Of a DNA stretch of 64,000 bases, positions 46,492 through 55,315 are shown piece by piece. The notes beneath the pieces were generated by a model. It was not told the DNA's origin, did not search any database, and saw only the letters and a program-made list of their open reading frames with translations. The first letter of the stretch is position 1. The number at the start of each line of letters is the position of its first letter. Origin of the DNA: Bacteroidales bacterium (GTDB lineage Bacteria > Bacteroidota > Bacteroidia > Bacteroidales > P3); assembly GCA_017446745.1 (NCBI GenBank), contig JAFSQF010000025.1, positions 1-64,000 on the forward strand, in the 5' to 3' direction. The position numbers were made by a program, and so were the translations under genes.

Positions 46492-47562
46492 ATGCTTTTA
46501 GAACATCCAAGAATATTATGGTTGCTGCTGGTAGTGCCGCTGATGATCATCGTATTCATCGCGCGCCAGCGCCGCCAACGCCATCAGATGGAGGAATTTG
46601 CCACCAATCCAATGCTGCACCGCCTTCAACCCGACGTGTCGCGGCGGCGGCCCATCATCAAGCTTGCCCTGCTCTGCGTCGGCGTGGCCATGCTCATAGT
46701 GGCCTGGGCCAATCCGCGCATGGGCAGCAGTGTGGCTGAGGGCGAACAGAGCGGAATAGACATGGCGGTATGCATCGACGTGTCGAACAGCATGTTGGCA
46801 CAGGATATGAAGCCGAACCGCATGGCACGCAGCAAGCAGGTGGTGCAGAACCTGATGAGCCAGTTGGGAGGTGACCGGATATCGCTGGTGGTGTTCGCGG
46901 GGCGTGCATTCATCGAGATGCCGCTGACCAACGACTATAGTGCCACCAAGATGTTTTTAGACCAAATCGGCACCGACCTCATCAGCGAGCAAGGCACGGC
47001 CATCGGCGACGCCATAGAGAAAGGTATGGCCACGCTGGGCTATACCGAGAACAGCGACGATGGCGAGCCGGAGTGGGAGCCCAACAAGAGCCGTGCCATA
47101 GTGATAATCAGCGATGGCGAGAACCACGAGGACGATGCCATAGATGCCGCCAAAGAGGCAGCGAAAGAGGGCATCATGGTGTGCACCATAGGCATAGGGT
47201 CGCCCCAGGGGAGCCAGATACCCATAGAGGACCGCTCGGGCAAGATCATAGACTGGCGCAAGGACAGCGAAGGCAACGTGGTGACGACGCACCTGAACGA
47301 GGAGATGCTGCGCGACATCGCGAAAGCCGGCAACGGCATCTATGCACATGCCGGCAACGGCAACGCGGCAGTGGAAGAGGTGGTGAAACAGCTCTCGACA
47401 CTGGAGAGCCAGAAATTCGGGGCATCGCAGTACACAGCCTACAAATCGCAATATCAATATCCGTTGGCTGTGGCGCTGCTCTGCCTGTTGCTTGAGGTGT
47501 TTATCTTCGAGCGCCGCAACCCACGCATCAACATCGGAAAGATGATAAGGAGACAGAAATAA
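46492..47562 (+). CDS. batB: BatB, membrane-anchored VWA protein
   Basis: A 356-residue paralogue of BatA with the same layout: N-terminal membrane segments (about 8-24 and 55-73), a VWA domain with an intact MIDAS (DVSNS at 96-100, a Thr in SEQGTAIGDAIE, an Asp in IVIISDGENHEDD) and a C-terminal membrane segment (about 326-342). It probably pairs with BatA. It is flanked by the 8-bp array upstream and a 6-bp array downstream. Confidence 0.93.
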   Translation: MLLEHPRILWLLLVVPLMIIVFIARQRRQRHQMEEFATNPMLHRLQPDVSRRRPIIKLALLCVGVAMLIVAWANPRMGSSVAEGEQSGIDMAVCIDVSNSMLAQDMKPNRMARSKQVVQNLMSQLGGDRISLVVFAGRAFIEMPLTNDYSATKMFLDQIGTDLISEQGTAIGDAIEKGMATLGYTENSDDGEPEWEPNKSRAIVIISDGENHEDDAIDAAKEAAKEGIMVCTIGIGSPQGSQIPIEDRSGKIIDWRKDSEGNVVTTHLNEEMLRDIAKAGNGIYAHAGNGNAAVEEVVKQLSTLESQKFGASQYTAYKSQYQYPLAVALLCLLLEVFIFERRNPRINIGKMIRRQK

Positions 47563-47620
47563 CGATAACGAAAACGATAACGATAACGATAACGATAACG
47601 ATAACGATAACGAAAGATAA
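47563..47620 (+). repeat. 6-bp tandem repeat between batB and batC
   Basis: About nine near-perfect units of ATAACG directly follow the batB stop. A trace of the same motif (AACGCAAACGATAACGGTAA) lies in the batC-batD spacer at 48633-48652. Confidence 0.9.
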
Positions 47621-47634
47621 AATATAGTGATGGA

Positions 47635-48609
47635 ATGAAAAGAAATTCATTAATCATAGCATTTGTATGTGCCGTTGTTATAGCCCATGGGCAACCATCG
47701 GCGCAGCAGCAGGGGATGGCCACACAACAGACCAATCCTCAGGCGGCCGAGCCGGCGAGGCCTCAGCAACAGGCCACGCCGCTGAGCATCTACCAGAGCG
47801 AGAAACAGACGACGCCGTATAAGGTGAGCCGCAAGGTGGCCAAGCAACGCCGCACAGCGACGCGAGAGGGTGTCAGAGACCTCAAGAAGAGCAACAACAG
47901 CACAGCCGTGCAGCACTTCCGTGCGGCCCTGAAGGCCGACAGCAACTACGCCAAGGCGCAATACAACCTGGCGATAGCCCACGGGAAGCTGCAGCAGAAC
48001 GATTCGGCGCTGCGCCGCTACGAGCAGGTGTGCAAGAACAGCAGCTCGACACCGGAGCTTAGGGTGAAAGCCCACTACAATGCCGGCAATATACATCTGC
48101 GCCAGGCCCTTTCGGCACGCGACACGGGAGGCTACGACGGACAGAACCTCAAGGCGGCCATAGCACAATATCAGGCGGCCCTGCGCCTTGACAGCCATAA
48201 CAGCGACGCACAGCACAACCTCTCGCTGGCGCGCCAACTGCTGCGTCCGGAGCAACAGCAACAAGGAGGCGGCGGCCAGAGCCAGCAGAACCAACAGAAC
48301 CAGCAGCAAAACCAAGACCAACAGCAGAACCAGCAGAACCAACAGCAGCAGAACCAGCAGAACCAGCAGCAGCAGGACAAGCAGCAACAGGAGCAGCAGA
48401 ACCAGCAGAACCAACAACAAAACCAAGAGCAGCAACAGCAGGACAAACAGCAGGACAAGAAGCAACAAGAGCAGAAACGCCGCGAGGCCGAACAGATGCT
48501 CAATGCAATGAAGAACAACGAGCAGCAGACCATGAAGGCAATCCGTATGAAAGAGGCCGACAAAGAACGCCACCAAGGGCGTCCCGCCAAGATAGAGAAA
48601 GATTGGTGA
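47635..48609 (+). CDS. batC: BatC, TPR protein with Gln/Asn-rich tail
   Basis: A 324-residue exported protein: signal peptide about 1-22, a Gln-rich linker, TPR-like helices (about 75-200, NYAKAQYNLAIAHGKLQQND, VKAHYNAGNIHLRQALSARD), then a long Gln/Asn-rich stretch (about 202-285) and a basic end. TPR domains act as protein scaffolds, so BatC probably bridges BatA/BatB and BatD in the periplasm. The low-complexity stretch is usual for BatC, and its codons (CAG, AAC) are highly repetitive. Confidence 0.9.
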   Translation: MKRNSLIIAFVCAVVIAHGQPSAQQQGMATQQTNPQAAEPARPQQQATPLSIYQSEKQTTPYKVSRKVAKQRRTATREGVRDLKKSNNSTAVQHFRAALKADSNYAKAQYNLAIAHGKLQQNDSALRRYEQVCKNSSSTPELRVKAHYNAGNIHLRQALSARDTGGYDGQNLKAAIAQYQAALRLDSHNSDAQHNLSLARQLLRPEQQQQGGGGQSQQNQQNQQQNQDQQQNQQNQQQQNQQNQQQQDKQQQEQQNQQNQQQNQEQQQQDKQQDKKQQEQKRREAEQMLNAMKNNEQQTMKAIRMKEADKERHQGRPAKIEKDW

Positions 48610-48657
48610 TTAATTTAGGCAGCGAAAATGATAACGCAAACGATAACGGTAACGAAA

Positions 48658-50547
48658 ATGAATAAATTCTTTAGGATAATAGCATTACTCATGCTGATAC
48701 CGATGGGGATGAGGGCGCAGGACGTCCGCATCGAAGTGCGGACGCGCAACACGGTAGCAGCGGGACAGACGTTCCAGATCACGTTCGATGTCAATGCAAA
48801 AGCCCGGGATTTCAAGATGCCTACTCTGAAGAACTTGACGCTTGTGGGCGGGCCGAGCACGAGTTCGAGCACGTCGATGTCAATAATCAACGGCAATGTT
48901 TCGAAGTCGGTCTCCAATGCGTTCACCATCCTGGTGCGCGCCGAGAGCGAGGGGGTTGCCCATGTGGGTGCGGCTTCGGTTGTGGCCGAAGGCAAGACGG
49001 TGAGCAGCAAGCCCTTCAGCATCACCGTGGAGAAAGCCGACCCCCACCGCCAGCAGCAGCAACAGCAGCAAAGCCAAGGGGGATGGCCCTGGGGGCAGCC
49101 CTCGCGTCCCCACCGCCAGCAGCAACAACAGCAGCAGCAACAACAGCCACAGCCAACAACGACGATAGACAACAATACGCTCTTTGCGCGGGCATCGATC
49201 AACAAGAGCACCCTGTATCAGGGCGAGGAGGCCATCATCGTGTATAAAATATACACACAGGTGCCTCTTACGCAGTTCCAGATCGACAAGCTGCCGCGCA
49301 ACAAGGGATTCTGGAGCGAGGACCTGAGCGAAAACATGACGCAGGTGAAGCAATATACGGAGACGTACAACGGGAGGCAATACCAGGTGGCCGAGATACG
49401 GCGAGGAGCATTGTTTCCGCAAGAGGCAGGGAAGCTGACCATAGCGCCTCTGAAGACCGACGTTGTGGCCATCATAGAGACGCAGATGCAGCGAACGGGC
49501 ACCATCTTCGACTTCTTCATCGACGACCCGTTCTTCGCGCCGACGCGGCAGCAGGCCGTGGTGCGGTCGTTGACGAGCAATAGCATCAACGTCAACGTCA
49601 AACCGTTGCCCGAGGCCCCTGTGGGTTTTGCCGGAGGCGTGGGCCACTTCGATATCACCGCCAAGAGCGACCTTAACGAGCTGCACGCCAACGAGGCGTT
49701 CACCTACAGCGTTACCATCAGCGGGCGTGGGAACCTGAGCCTGCTTGAGGCACCGCAGATAGTGTTTCCGAAGGGGATGGAGGTCTACGAGCCGCGTGTG
49801 ATTGACAACATCAACAAAGGCGACAACGGACTGAGCGGGAGCCGCACATTTGAATGGATAGTGACGCCGCAGACGCAAGGGGAGTATGAGCTGCCGGCCA
49901 TCGAATACGTATACTTCGACCCCGGGACGGGGCAATACGTGACGCGGCATAGCAACGCCATAAAAATCAAAGTAGGGAAGCCGTTGCACACTACGGCCTC
50001 GAAGAGCGACGTGAAGGAGCTGAACAGCGACATCCACCATATACGCAAGAGCACTTCGCTGAGCCGGGTTGAGGAGAGCGGCAAGGCGGGTATGCTGTTC
50101 TGGCTGCTGATAGCGTTGCCTATAGTGGCGTCGGGAGTGGTGATTGTATTGGCGCGGCGCCAACAGGGCATAGAGGGCGACGAGGCGAGCATGAAGCTGC
50201 AGCGCGCCACGAAGCTGGCCCGGAAGCGCCTACGCAATGCCGAGAAGCACCTCCACGACGGCGACGACGCACTCTTCTACGAGGAGATCTACAAAGCATT
50301 GTGGGGAGGCATTGCCGACAAGTTCAATATCCAACAGTCGCTGCTTTCGAGCGACACCATCCGACAGCACTTGGCCGAGAAGAACGTGGAGCCTGCACTG
50401 CAGGAACGCATACTACAGACCCTTGCCGACGTTGACTTCGCGCGCTTCGCGCCGGGCGACAGCAGCGCCAAGAAGCAGAGCATCTACGATGAGGCGATGA
50501 ACACGATAACAGAGATCGCGGCCATAAAGGTTAAGCTGAAGGGGTAG
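48658..50547 (+). CDS. batD: BatD, envelope protein
   Basis: I start it at the ATG 48658, giving 629 residues with a good signal peptide (MNKFFRIIALLMLIPMGMRA); an in-frame ATG ten codons upstream lies in the repeat-derived spacer. The periplasmic part has BatD-type beta domains (QDVRIEVRTRNTVAAGQTFQ, FTILVRAESEGVAHVGAASV), a Gln-rich insert (about 135-165), a membrane segment (about 470-490) and a cytoplasmic tail. It is the largest member of the bat complex. The stop is TAG, followed at once by the 9-bp repeat array. Confidence 0.9.
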   Translation: MNKFFRIIALLMLIPMGMRAQDVRIEVRTRNTVAAGQTFQITFDVNAKARDFKMPTLKNLTLVGGPSTSSSTSMSIINGNVSKSVSNAFTILVRAESEGVAHVGAASVVAEGKTVSSKPFSITVEKADPHRQQQQQQQSQGGWPWGQPSRPHRQQQQQQQQQQPQPTTTIDNNTLFARASINKSTLYQGEEAIIVYKIYTQVPLTQFQIDKLPRNKGFWSEDLSENMTQVKQYTETYNGRQYQVAEIRRGALFPQEAGKLTIAPLKTDVVAIIETQMQRTGTIFDFFIDDPFFAPTRQQAVVRSLTSNSINVNVKPLPEAPVGFAGGVGHFDITAKSDLNELHANEAFTYSVTISGRGNLSLLEAPQIVFPKGMEVYEPRVIDNINKGDNGLSGSRTFEWIVTPQTQGEYELPAIEYVYFDPGTGQYVTRHSNAIKIKVGKPLHTTASKSDVKELNSDIHHIRKSTSLSRVEESGKAGMLFWLLIALPIVASGVVIVLARRQQGIEGDEASMKLQRATKLARKRLRNAEKHLHDGDDALFYEEIYKALWGGIADKFNIQQSLLSSDTIRQHLAEKNVEPALQERILQTLADVDFARFAPGDSSAKKQSIYDEAMNTITEIAAIKVKLKG

Positions 50548-50612
50548 ATTTGGATGGGGTTAATGGGTTGAATGGGGTTAATGGGTTGAATGGGGTTAAT
50601 GGGGTTAATGGG
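50548..50612 (+). repeat. 9-bp TTAATGGGG repeat, batD-batE spacer
   Basis: Units of GGGGTTAAT and GGGTTGAAT alternate about seven times just after the batD stop. The same 9-mer fills spacers at 51434-51512, 52957-52999 and 60515-60552, always G-rich on the plus strand. Confidence 0.9.
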
Positions 50613-50664
50613 CTTTTTTTGAAATTCAATAAAGAAAAGGAAAAGAAAAAAAATAAAAAAAACG

Positions 50665-51435
50665 ATGAAAAGACGCAGCATAATAATATTTTTCAGCTTG
50701 TTGAGTTTTGTTGGTGGGCTTTGTGCCAAGGGAGGTGCCGAGGAGGCACAGGAGATGTTCCAGCGAGGCAATGCGGCCTACGACAGCGGCGACTATCAGG
50801 GGGCCGCGGAGCTCTACGAGGCGGTGCGCGAAGCGGGATGGCAGAGCTGGGAGCTACACTACAACATGGGCAACGCCTACTACCGCCTGGAAGAGATGGG
50901 ACCTTCGGTGCTGAACTACGAAAGGGCACTGCGATTGGCGCCCAACAAGAGGATGGTGAAGGAGAACCTGGCGCTGGCACGCAGCAAAACGGTGGACAAC
51001 ATCGAGGAGCTGCCGCGAATGTTCCTGGTGGAATGGGGTTCGGCGGTAGTGCACCTGCTGACGCCGCGCGGGTGGCGCACGGTGCTGGTGGTGCTGATAG
51101 CGCTGTTGTCTGCAGCCGGGAGTATATTTTTCATTTCCAAGGACTACCGGATGCGAAGGTGGACCTTCATAGCCGGAGCTGTGCTGTTGGTGCTGATAAT
51201 TATTTCGGCGGTGGACGCAACAATTGCGGCGAAGAATGTAACGTATAAAGGAGAGGCGATAGTGATGGAGCCATTGCTGGTGGTGAAAGGCTCGCCAGAT
51301 CCGAAGAGCGTGGACAAGTTCGTGCTGCATGAGGGCACGAAGGTGAGGATTACGGAACGGCAGGATAAGTGGTGGCATGTGGAGATCGCCGACGGGAAGA
51401 ACGGATGGATTGCCGGAGGGGCGGAAGAGATATGA
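50665..51435 (+). CDS. batE: BatE, TPR and SH3-domain membrane protein
   Basis: A 256-residue protein: signal peptide about 1-21, TPR units (about 25-110, EMFQRGNAAYDSGDYQGAAE, LHYNMGNAYYRLEEMGPSVL), two membrane segments (about 130-152 and 168-188) and a C-terminal bacterial SH3-type domain (about 195-256, HEGTKVRITERQDKWWHVEI). This is the standard BatE layout and closes the canonical bat set. Confidence 0.9.
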   Translation: MKRRSIIIFFSLLSFVGGLCAKGGAEEAQEMFQRGNAAYDSGDYQGAAELYEAVREAGWQSWELHYNMGNAYYRLEEMGPSVLNYERALRLAPNKRMVKENLALARSKTVDNIEELPRMFLVEWGSAVVHLLTPRGWRTVLVVLIALLSAAGSIFFISKDYRMRRWTFIAGAVLLVLIIISAVDATIAAKNVTYKGEAIVMEPLLVVKGSPDPKSVDKFVLHEGTKVRITERQDKWWHVEIADGKNGWIAGGAEEI

Positions 51436-51512
51436 TGGGGTTGAATGGGGTTGAATGGGGTTGAATGGGGGTGAATGGGGGTGATGGGTTTAATGGGTTT
51501 AATGGGGTTGAT
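51434..51512 (+). repeat. 9-bp TTAATGGGG-type repeat, batE-WG spacer
   Basis: About eight units, mostly GGGGTTGAAT and GGGTTTAAT variants, start at the batE stop. A run of GA repeats and A tracts (51552-51599) follows before the next ATG. Confidence 0.85.
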
Positions 51513-51602
51513 GGGGGAATTATTACTTATTACTTACGATTTATAATCGACAGACAGACAGAGAGAGAGAAAAAAAAAAAAAAATAAAAAAAAAAAAGCA
51601 CG

Positions 51603-52937
51603 ATGAAAGGATCAATTCGCATAATGCTACTGTTGACGGCGATGATGGCTACGGCGACGTTGCTGCCGGGGCAGAACTCATCCAAGGATAAGAAGAGTGG
51701 CAAGGCAGAGAAAGAGAAGGTAGTGGTGGTGGACGATGAGGCCTGTGGGTGCGAGCTGGTGTTCATCGACGGCATACAGACCATAGAAAGGGATGGGCTA
51801 TACGGCTTCAAACTGGAGGACGGCACTGTGATAGTGGAGCCGCGATACAAGTTTGTAGATAAATTCCACGACGGGTATTGCATAGTGTACGCCGACTACG
51901 ACAAATGCGGTATGATAGACCGCAACGGGCGCGAGGTGGTACCGGTGGAATACCTGGAGGTGAACTATCCCACCGACGGGATGGTGCGTGTGCGCCAAGG
52001 CGAATACTATGGCTTTTACGACACGGCAGGCAACAAGCGGATTGATTTCCAATACCGCACGGCATCAGGGTTCAGCGAGGGGGTTGCAGTGGTGGCCATA
52101 GACTTCGACAGCGACTATGTGGCGTATGGTTACATCGACAAGAGCAACCGTCTGGTTATTCCTGCTGAATATGAATACGCGCAGCCCTTCAGCGAGGGCT
52201 ATGCCGTGGTGAAGGCCTACGACCGATACGGGATGATAGACCATGCGGCGAGGGAGGTGCTGCCCATCAAATACGTGGAGGTGACGCCTATGGTGGAGGG
52301 TAATTTCTTCGCCGTTGACGCCATGACGGAGAAAGCGGCCCTGTTCGACAAGAAGTTCAAGCAACTGACGGGCTTCGACTATGAGCATGTGCTGGCCTAT
52401 ACGTCGGGGTATTACACCGTGGAGCGCGGCGGACGAGTGACGCTGCTGGACCAGAAGGGCAAAGAGCGGTTTGAGTACTACGACGAGGTGAGTGGGTTCC
52501 ACGAGGGCTACTGCATGGTGAAACGGGATGGGAAGTATGGGATCATCAACGAGCGCGGGAAGCTGATCTTGCCGATAGAATACGACAACAGCGGATACCG
52601 CACGATGGAATACATCTTCTCGGAGAATGTGGCGATGGTAGAGAAGGGAGGGAAATATGGGTTCGTGGACAAACGTGGGAACATAGTGGTGCCGCTGATA
52701 TACGAGTCGGCGCAACATTGCACGGAGGGGCTAATACCGGTGCAGAAGGATGGGTTGTGGGGATTTTTGGATAGAGAGGGGCATGAGGTGAGCGACTTTG
52801 TGTTCGATGCGGCGTCGTACTTTGAATGGGGGCGCGCCGAGGTGGTGATCAATGGGATGGTATACAAAATCAACCCCGAGGGGCAATGTGTAAAGAATTG
52901 CAAGACATTCCCCAAGGATTTGAGATGGGAGAGATGA
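51603..52937 (+). CDS. WG-repeat protein
   Basis: A 444-residue exported protein with a signal peptide (1-24) and a string of WG (KWG) repeats. The repeat hallmark, a Gly-aromatic pair followed by a turn, appears as GLYGFK, KCGMIDRNG, EYYGFYDTAG, VAYGYIDKSN, DRYGMIDHAA, GKYGIINERG, GKYGFVDKRG and GLWGFLDREG, with EGYCMV- or EGYAVV-like strands between them. WG proteins have no established enzymatic role. The gene lies in the same direction right after batE, separated by the 9-bp repeats, and may be part of the same transcript. Confidence 0.88.
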   Translation: MKGSIRIMLLLTAMMATATLLPGQNSSKDKKSGKAEKEKVVVVDDEACGCELVFIDGIQTIERDGLYGFKLEDGTVIVEPRYKFVDKFHDGYCIVYADYDKCGMIDRNGREVVPVEYLEVNYPTDGMVRVRQGEYYGFYDTAGNKRIDFQYRTASGFSEGVAVVAIDFDSDYVAYGYIDKSNRLVIPAEYEYAQPFSEGYAVVKAYDRYGMIDHAAREVLPIKYVEVTPMVEGNFFAVDAMTEKAALFDKKFKQLTGFDYEHVLAYTSGYYTVERGGRVTLLDQKGKERFEYYDEVSGFHEGYCMVKRDGKYGIINERGKLILPIEYDNSGYRTMEYIFSENVAMVEKGGKYGFVDKRGNIVVPLIYESAQHCTEGLIPVQKDGLWGFLDREGHEVSDFVFDAASYFEWGRAEVVINGMVYKINPEGQCVKNCKTFPKDLRWER

Positions 52938-52956
52938 GGGGGGGAATGGTTTTTTT

Positions 52957-52999
52957 ATGGGTTTAATGGGGTTAATGGGGTTAATGGGGTTAATGGGCA
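52957..52999 (+). repeat. 9-bp TTAATGGGG repeat, WG-rseC spacer
   Basis: Four tandem units of GGGTTTAAT and GGGGTTAAT, just downstream of the WG gene stop and upstream of an A-rich leader to the next gene. Confidence 0.9.
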
Positions 53000-53037
53000 T
53001 TTTTTAAACAAAAAAAAGACAATAAAATAACAGAAAG

Positions 53038-53451
53038 ATGAAATTAGCAACACATGACGGGAAAGTGATATCGGTGGCGGAGGGTACGGTGCGGGTGGAG
53101 ATGCAGGTGGTATCGGCGTGCGCGAGCTGTAAGGCACACGAGAAATGTGCATTTGTAGACAAGGACGAGAAGGTTGTAGAGGTGGAGACAGCGGAATGGC
53201 GCGAGTACAGCGAAGGGGAGCGCGTGGTGGTGAGCGTGGAAGAGGGACTGGGGCTTCTTGCTGTGGTGCTGGCGTATGTGCTGCCGGCGATACTGCTGAT
53301 TGGTAGCGTGGTGTTGGTGAGCTTGTTGAGCGGTTCGGAGGGGATGGCTGCGATAGTCACGCTGCTGGTTGTAGTGCTCTATTTCATAGTTCTTTGGCGC
53401 TTTCACGACAAGCTACAACGGAGGTTTTCGTTCAAAATCAGCAAAGAATAG
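53038..53451 (+). CDS. rseC: RseC/MucC-family membrane protein
   Basis: A 137-residue inner-membrane protein of the SoxR-reducing-system/RseC family. The N-terminal domain has three Cys in a CxxCxxxxxC pattern (Cys28, Cys31, Cys37; ACASCKAHEKC), and two membrane segments follow (about 73-96 and 100-122). In many Bacteroidota the gene leads the rnf electron-transport operon; here no rnf gene follows, and it lies instead at the end of the bat block. A redox-linked role is possible but not shown. Confidence 0.88.
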   Translation: MKLATHDGKVISVAEGTVRVEMQVVSACASCKAHEKCAFVDKDEKVVEVETAEWREYSEGERVVVSVEEGLGLLAVVLAYVLPAILLIGSVVLVSLLSGSEGMAAIVTLLVVVLYFIVLWRFHDKLQRRFSFKISKE

Positions 53452-53508
53452 GGTTCGTTTTGGATTCTACAGCGGACTGTGCGATTTGAGGAAAAACAGG
53501 AGGAGAGA

Positions 53509-53538
53509 TTTGCAGAATAATTTTTTTTTGTATCTTTG
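53509..53538 (+). promoter_or_regulatory. Promoter of the caspase-fold gene
   Basis: TTTG (53509-53512), an 18-bp spacer and TATCTTTG (53531-53538) match the Bacteroidetes primary-sigma consensus. Transcription should start near 53545, so the leader is only about 10-20 nt. Confidence 0.8.
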
Positions 53539-53553
53539 CAACGAACATAAAAC

Positions 53554-55257
53554 ATGGTGCTTATGATACAAAAAATACTATTTCAAAAAGTTACACAATC
53601 TTTAATTATCATGCTGCTGATAGTAGCGGGAGCGAAGCGAGTGGCATGCCAGCCGTCGGAGGCAATAGTGAACAGCGAATATCGCGAGGTGATCCTCAAG
53701 CAGCTACAGAAAAGCGTAGAGAAGCGCGAGGCCGTGCTGCGTCAACGTGGGGAGGAGTACCTGCTCGGGTTGCCGAACGATAGGAAGCTTTACGACGAGT
53801 CGAAGGTGAACATCAAAGCCAACCTGGTGAGCGGCATCACGGCCGAGGGTCGTGCGGAACTGAACTACAAGATAACGATAGACTACACGTGCCGACATTT
53901 TGAGAGCGTTACGGACAACTACCCAACAGGGGCGTACCTATGCGAGGAGTCGAACGCGAGCATGGCGGTGTGCGAGCTGACGCGGATTATGATCGACGAG
54001 CTGTGCCGCGATGCCTTCAAGGATGGGAAGAAAGTGGAGATCAAGCTGAAAGCGTCGACCGACATGACGCAGGTGACTCGGATAGACTACAAAGGGGAAT
54101 ACGGGGACTTCCGCTACATAGCGGCGCGCTACAACGACGAGCCGGTGCGCATCTCGGTGTCGCCGGAGACAGGGATCACGACGAATGCGCAGCTGGCGTT
54201 TCTGCGAGCCCAGGGGTTGCGAAAGAACATCGAGGCCAACGTGCAGCAGCTGAGGGGTACGGAGAACGAGTACAGCTACAGCCTGCAGAGCTACAGCGAG
54301 GAGGGTTCGCAATACCGTAATGTAGGTATAGAGGTGTTGGTGCATTCGGCCTTTGACGAGGAGATCGTGGCGATGAACGAGCGGATGATCAACGACGAAT
54401 TTGTGGACTACAATATACCGAAGGTGGAGGAGAACAGCAACGCCAAGACCTTTGCACTGATCATAGCCAACGAGCGTTACGCCAAACCGTTGCCGGAGGT
54501 GTCGTATGCCTACAACGACGGAGAGGTGTTGCAGCAGTACTGCATCCGCACACTTGGCATACCGCAGAGGCAGGTGAAGATTATAGAGGACGCGACGCTG
54601 GAGAGCATACGCCGTGAGGGCGTGGAATGGCTTAAAGATATAGCGCGAGCACAGAAAGGTGACTGCAATTTCCTGATTTACTATGTAGGACATGGTCTAA
54701 CGGACTACGACCGGAATCCCTACCTGGTGCCCACGGACGTGAATGTGAAAGGCATCAAGGCTTTCAAAAGCAAGGATGGCATCAATACGGAGAGCCGCAT
54801 GAGTGGTGGCGACACGCGGAAGCTGCTGCGGCAATGCCTGCGAGTGGACACGCTGTGCGCGTGGTTCCAGCGGGTGCCTGTGCGTTCCATCACGCTGATA
54901 TTAGATGCGAGCTTCGACGATTTCCAGCGCGACGGCAAGCAGCTGGTGAACATGAAGCACACCGAGAAGAGGGCTAAGGGGATGCGAGTGCGTAACGACG
55001 TTGTGGTGATGTCGGCAGCGGCCTTCGACAAGACGGCCTATGCGTTCGACGAGCAGCGACATGGATTTTTCACCTATTTTCTGCTGAAGACGCTGAAAGA
55101 GCGGAAGGGAGACATAGACCACCACGACCTTTTCAACGCCGTGGACCTTGCGGTGCAAAAAGAGTCGGCGCTGCAAGGCAAGCTCCAGGAGCCGCAGCTG
55201 ACGCCGGGAGGCAAGCTGAAAGAGAGCTGGGGGACGTTGCGGCTGCAGTCGAAATAA
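53554..55257 (+). CDS. Caspase-fold (C14-like) exported protein with Ser at the nucleophile position
   Basis: A 567-residue protein starting at 53554 (or at the ATG three codons later, 53563). Residues about 8-32 form a signal peptide. About 35-290 is a domain I do not recognise; part of it (NAQLAFLRAQGLRKNIEANV, residues 211-230) recalls OmpA-like domains. About 297-540 is a caspase fold: KTFALIIANERYAKPLPEVS, the His motif YYVGHG (His380) and the strand before the nucleophile, ITLILDAS. Active family members have Cys in the last motif (DAC); here codon 453 is AGC, Ser. No other Cys is placed to substitute. It is therefore probably a catalytically dead or altered member. It has its own promoter and shares a two-way terminator with the converging tig gene. 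Confidence 0.82.
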   Translation: MVLMIQKILFQKVTQSLIIMLLIVAGAKRVACQPSEAIVNSEYREVILKQLQKSVEKREAVLRQRGEEYLLGLPNDRKLYDESKVNIKANLVSGITAEGRAELNYKITIDYTCRHFESVTDNYPTGAYLCEESNASMAVCELTRIMIDELCRDAFKDGKKVEIKLKASTDMTQVTRIDYKGEYGDFRYIAARYNDEPVRISVSPETGITTNAQLAFLRAQGLRKNIEANVQQLRGTENEYSYSLQSYSEEGSQYRNVGIEVLVHSAFDEEIVAMNERMINDEFVDYNIPKVEENSNAKTFALIIANERYAKPLPEVSYAYNDGEVLQQYCIRTLGIPQRQVKIIEDATLESIRREGVEWLKDIARAQKGDCNFLIYYVGHGLTDYDRNPYLVPTDVNVKGIKAFKSKDGINTESRMSGGDTRKLLRQCLRVDTLCAWFQRVPVRSITLILDASFDDFQRDGKQLVNMKHTEKRAKGMRVRNDVVVMSAAAFDKTAYAFDEQRHGFFTYFLLKTLKERKGDIDHHDLFNAVDLAVQKESALQGKLQEPQLTPGGKLKESWGTLRLQSK

Positions 55258-55297
55258 AAAAAAAGCTGGCACCTCGGATAGGGTGCCAGCATTTTTT
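55256..55297. terminator. Bidirectional terminator between converging genes
   Basis: A 9-bp perfect stem GCTGGCACC / GGTGCCAGC (55265-55273, 55282-55290) with an 8-nt loop is flanked by nine A on the left and seven T on the right. It serves the caspase-fold gene on the plus strand and tig on the minus strand. Confidence 0.92.
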
Positions 55298-55315
55298 TGT
55301 ATCAACGCGGAAGCG

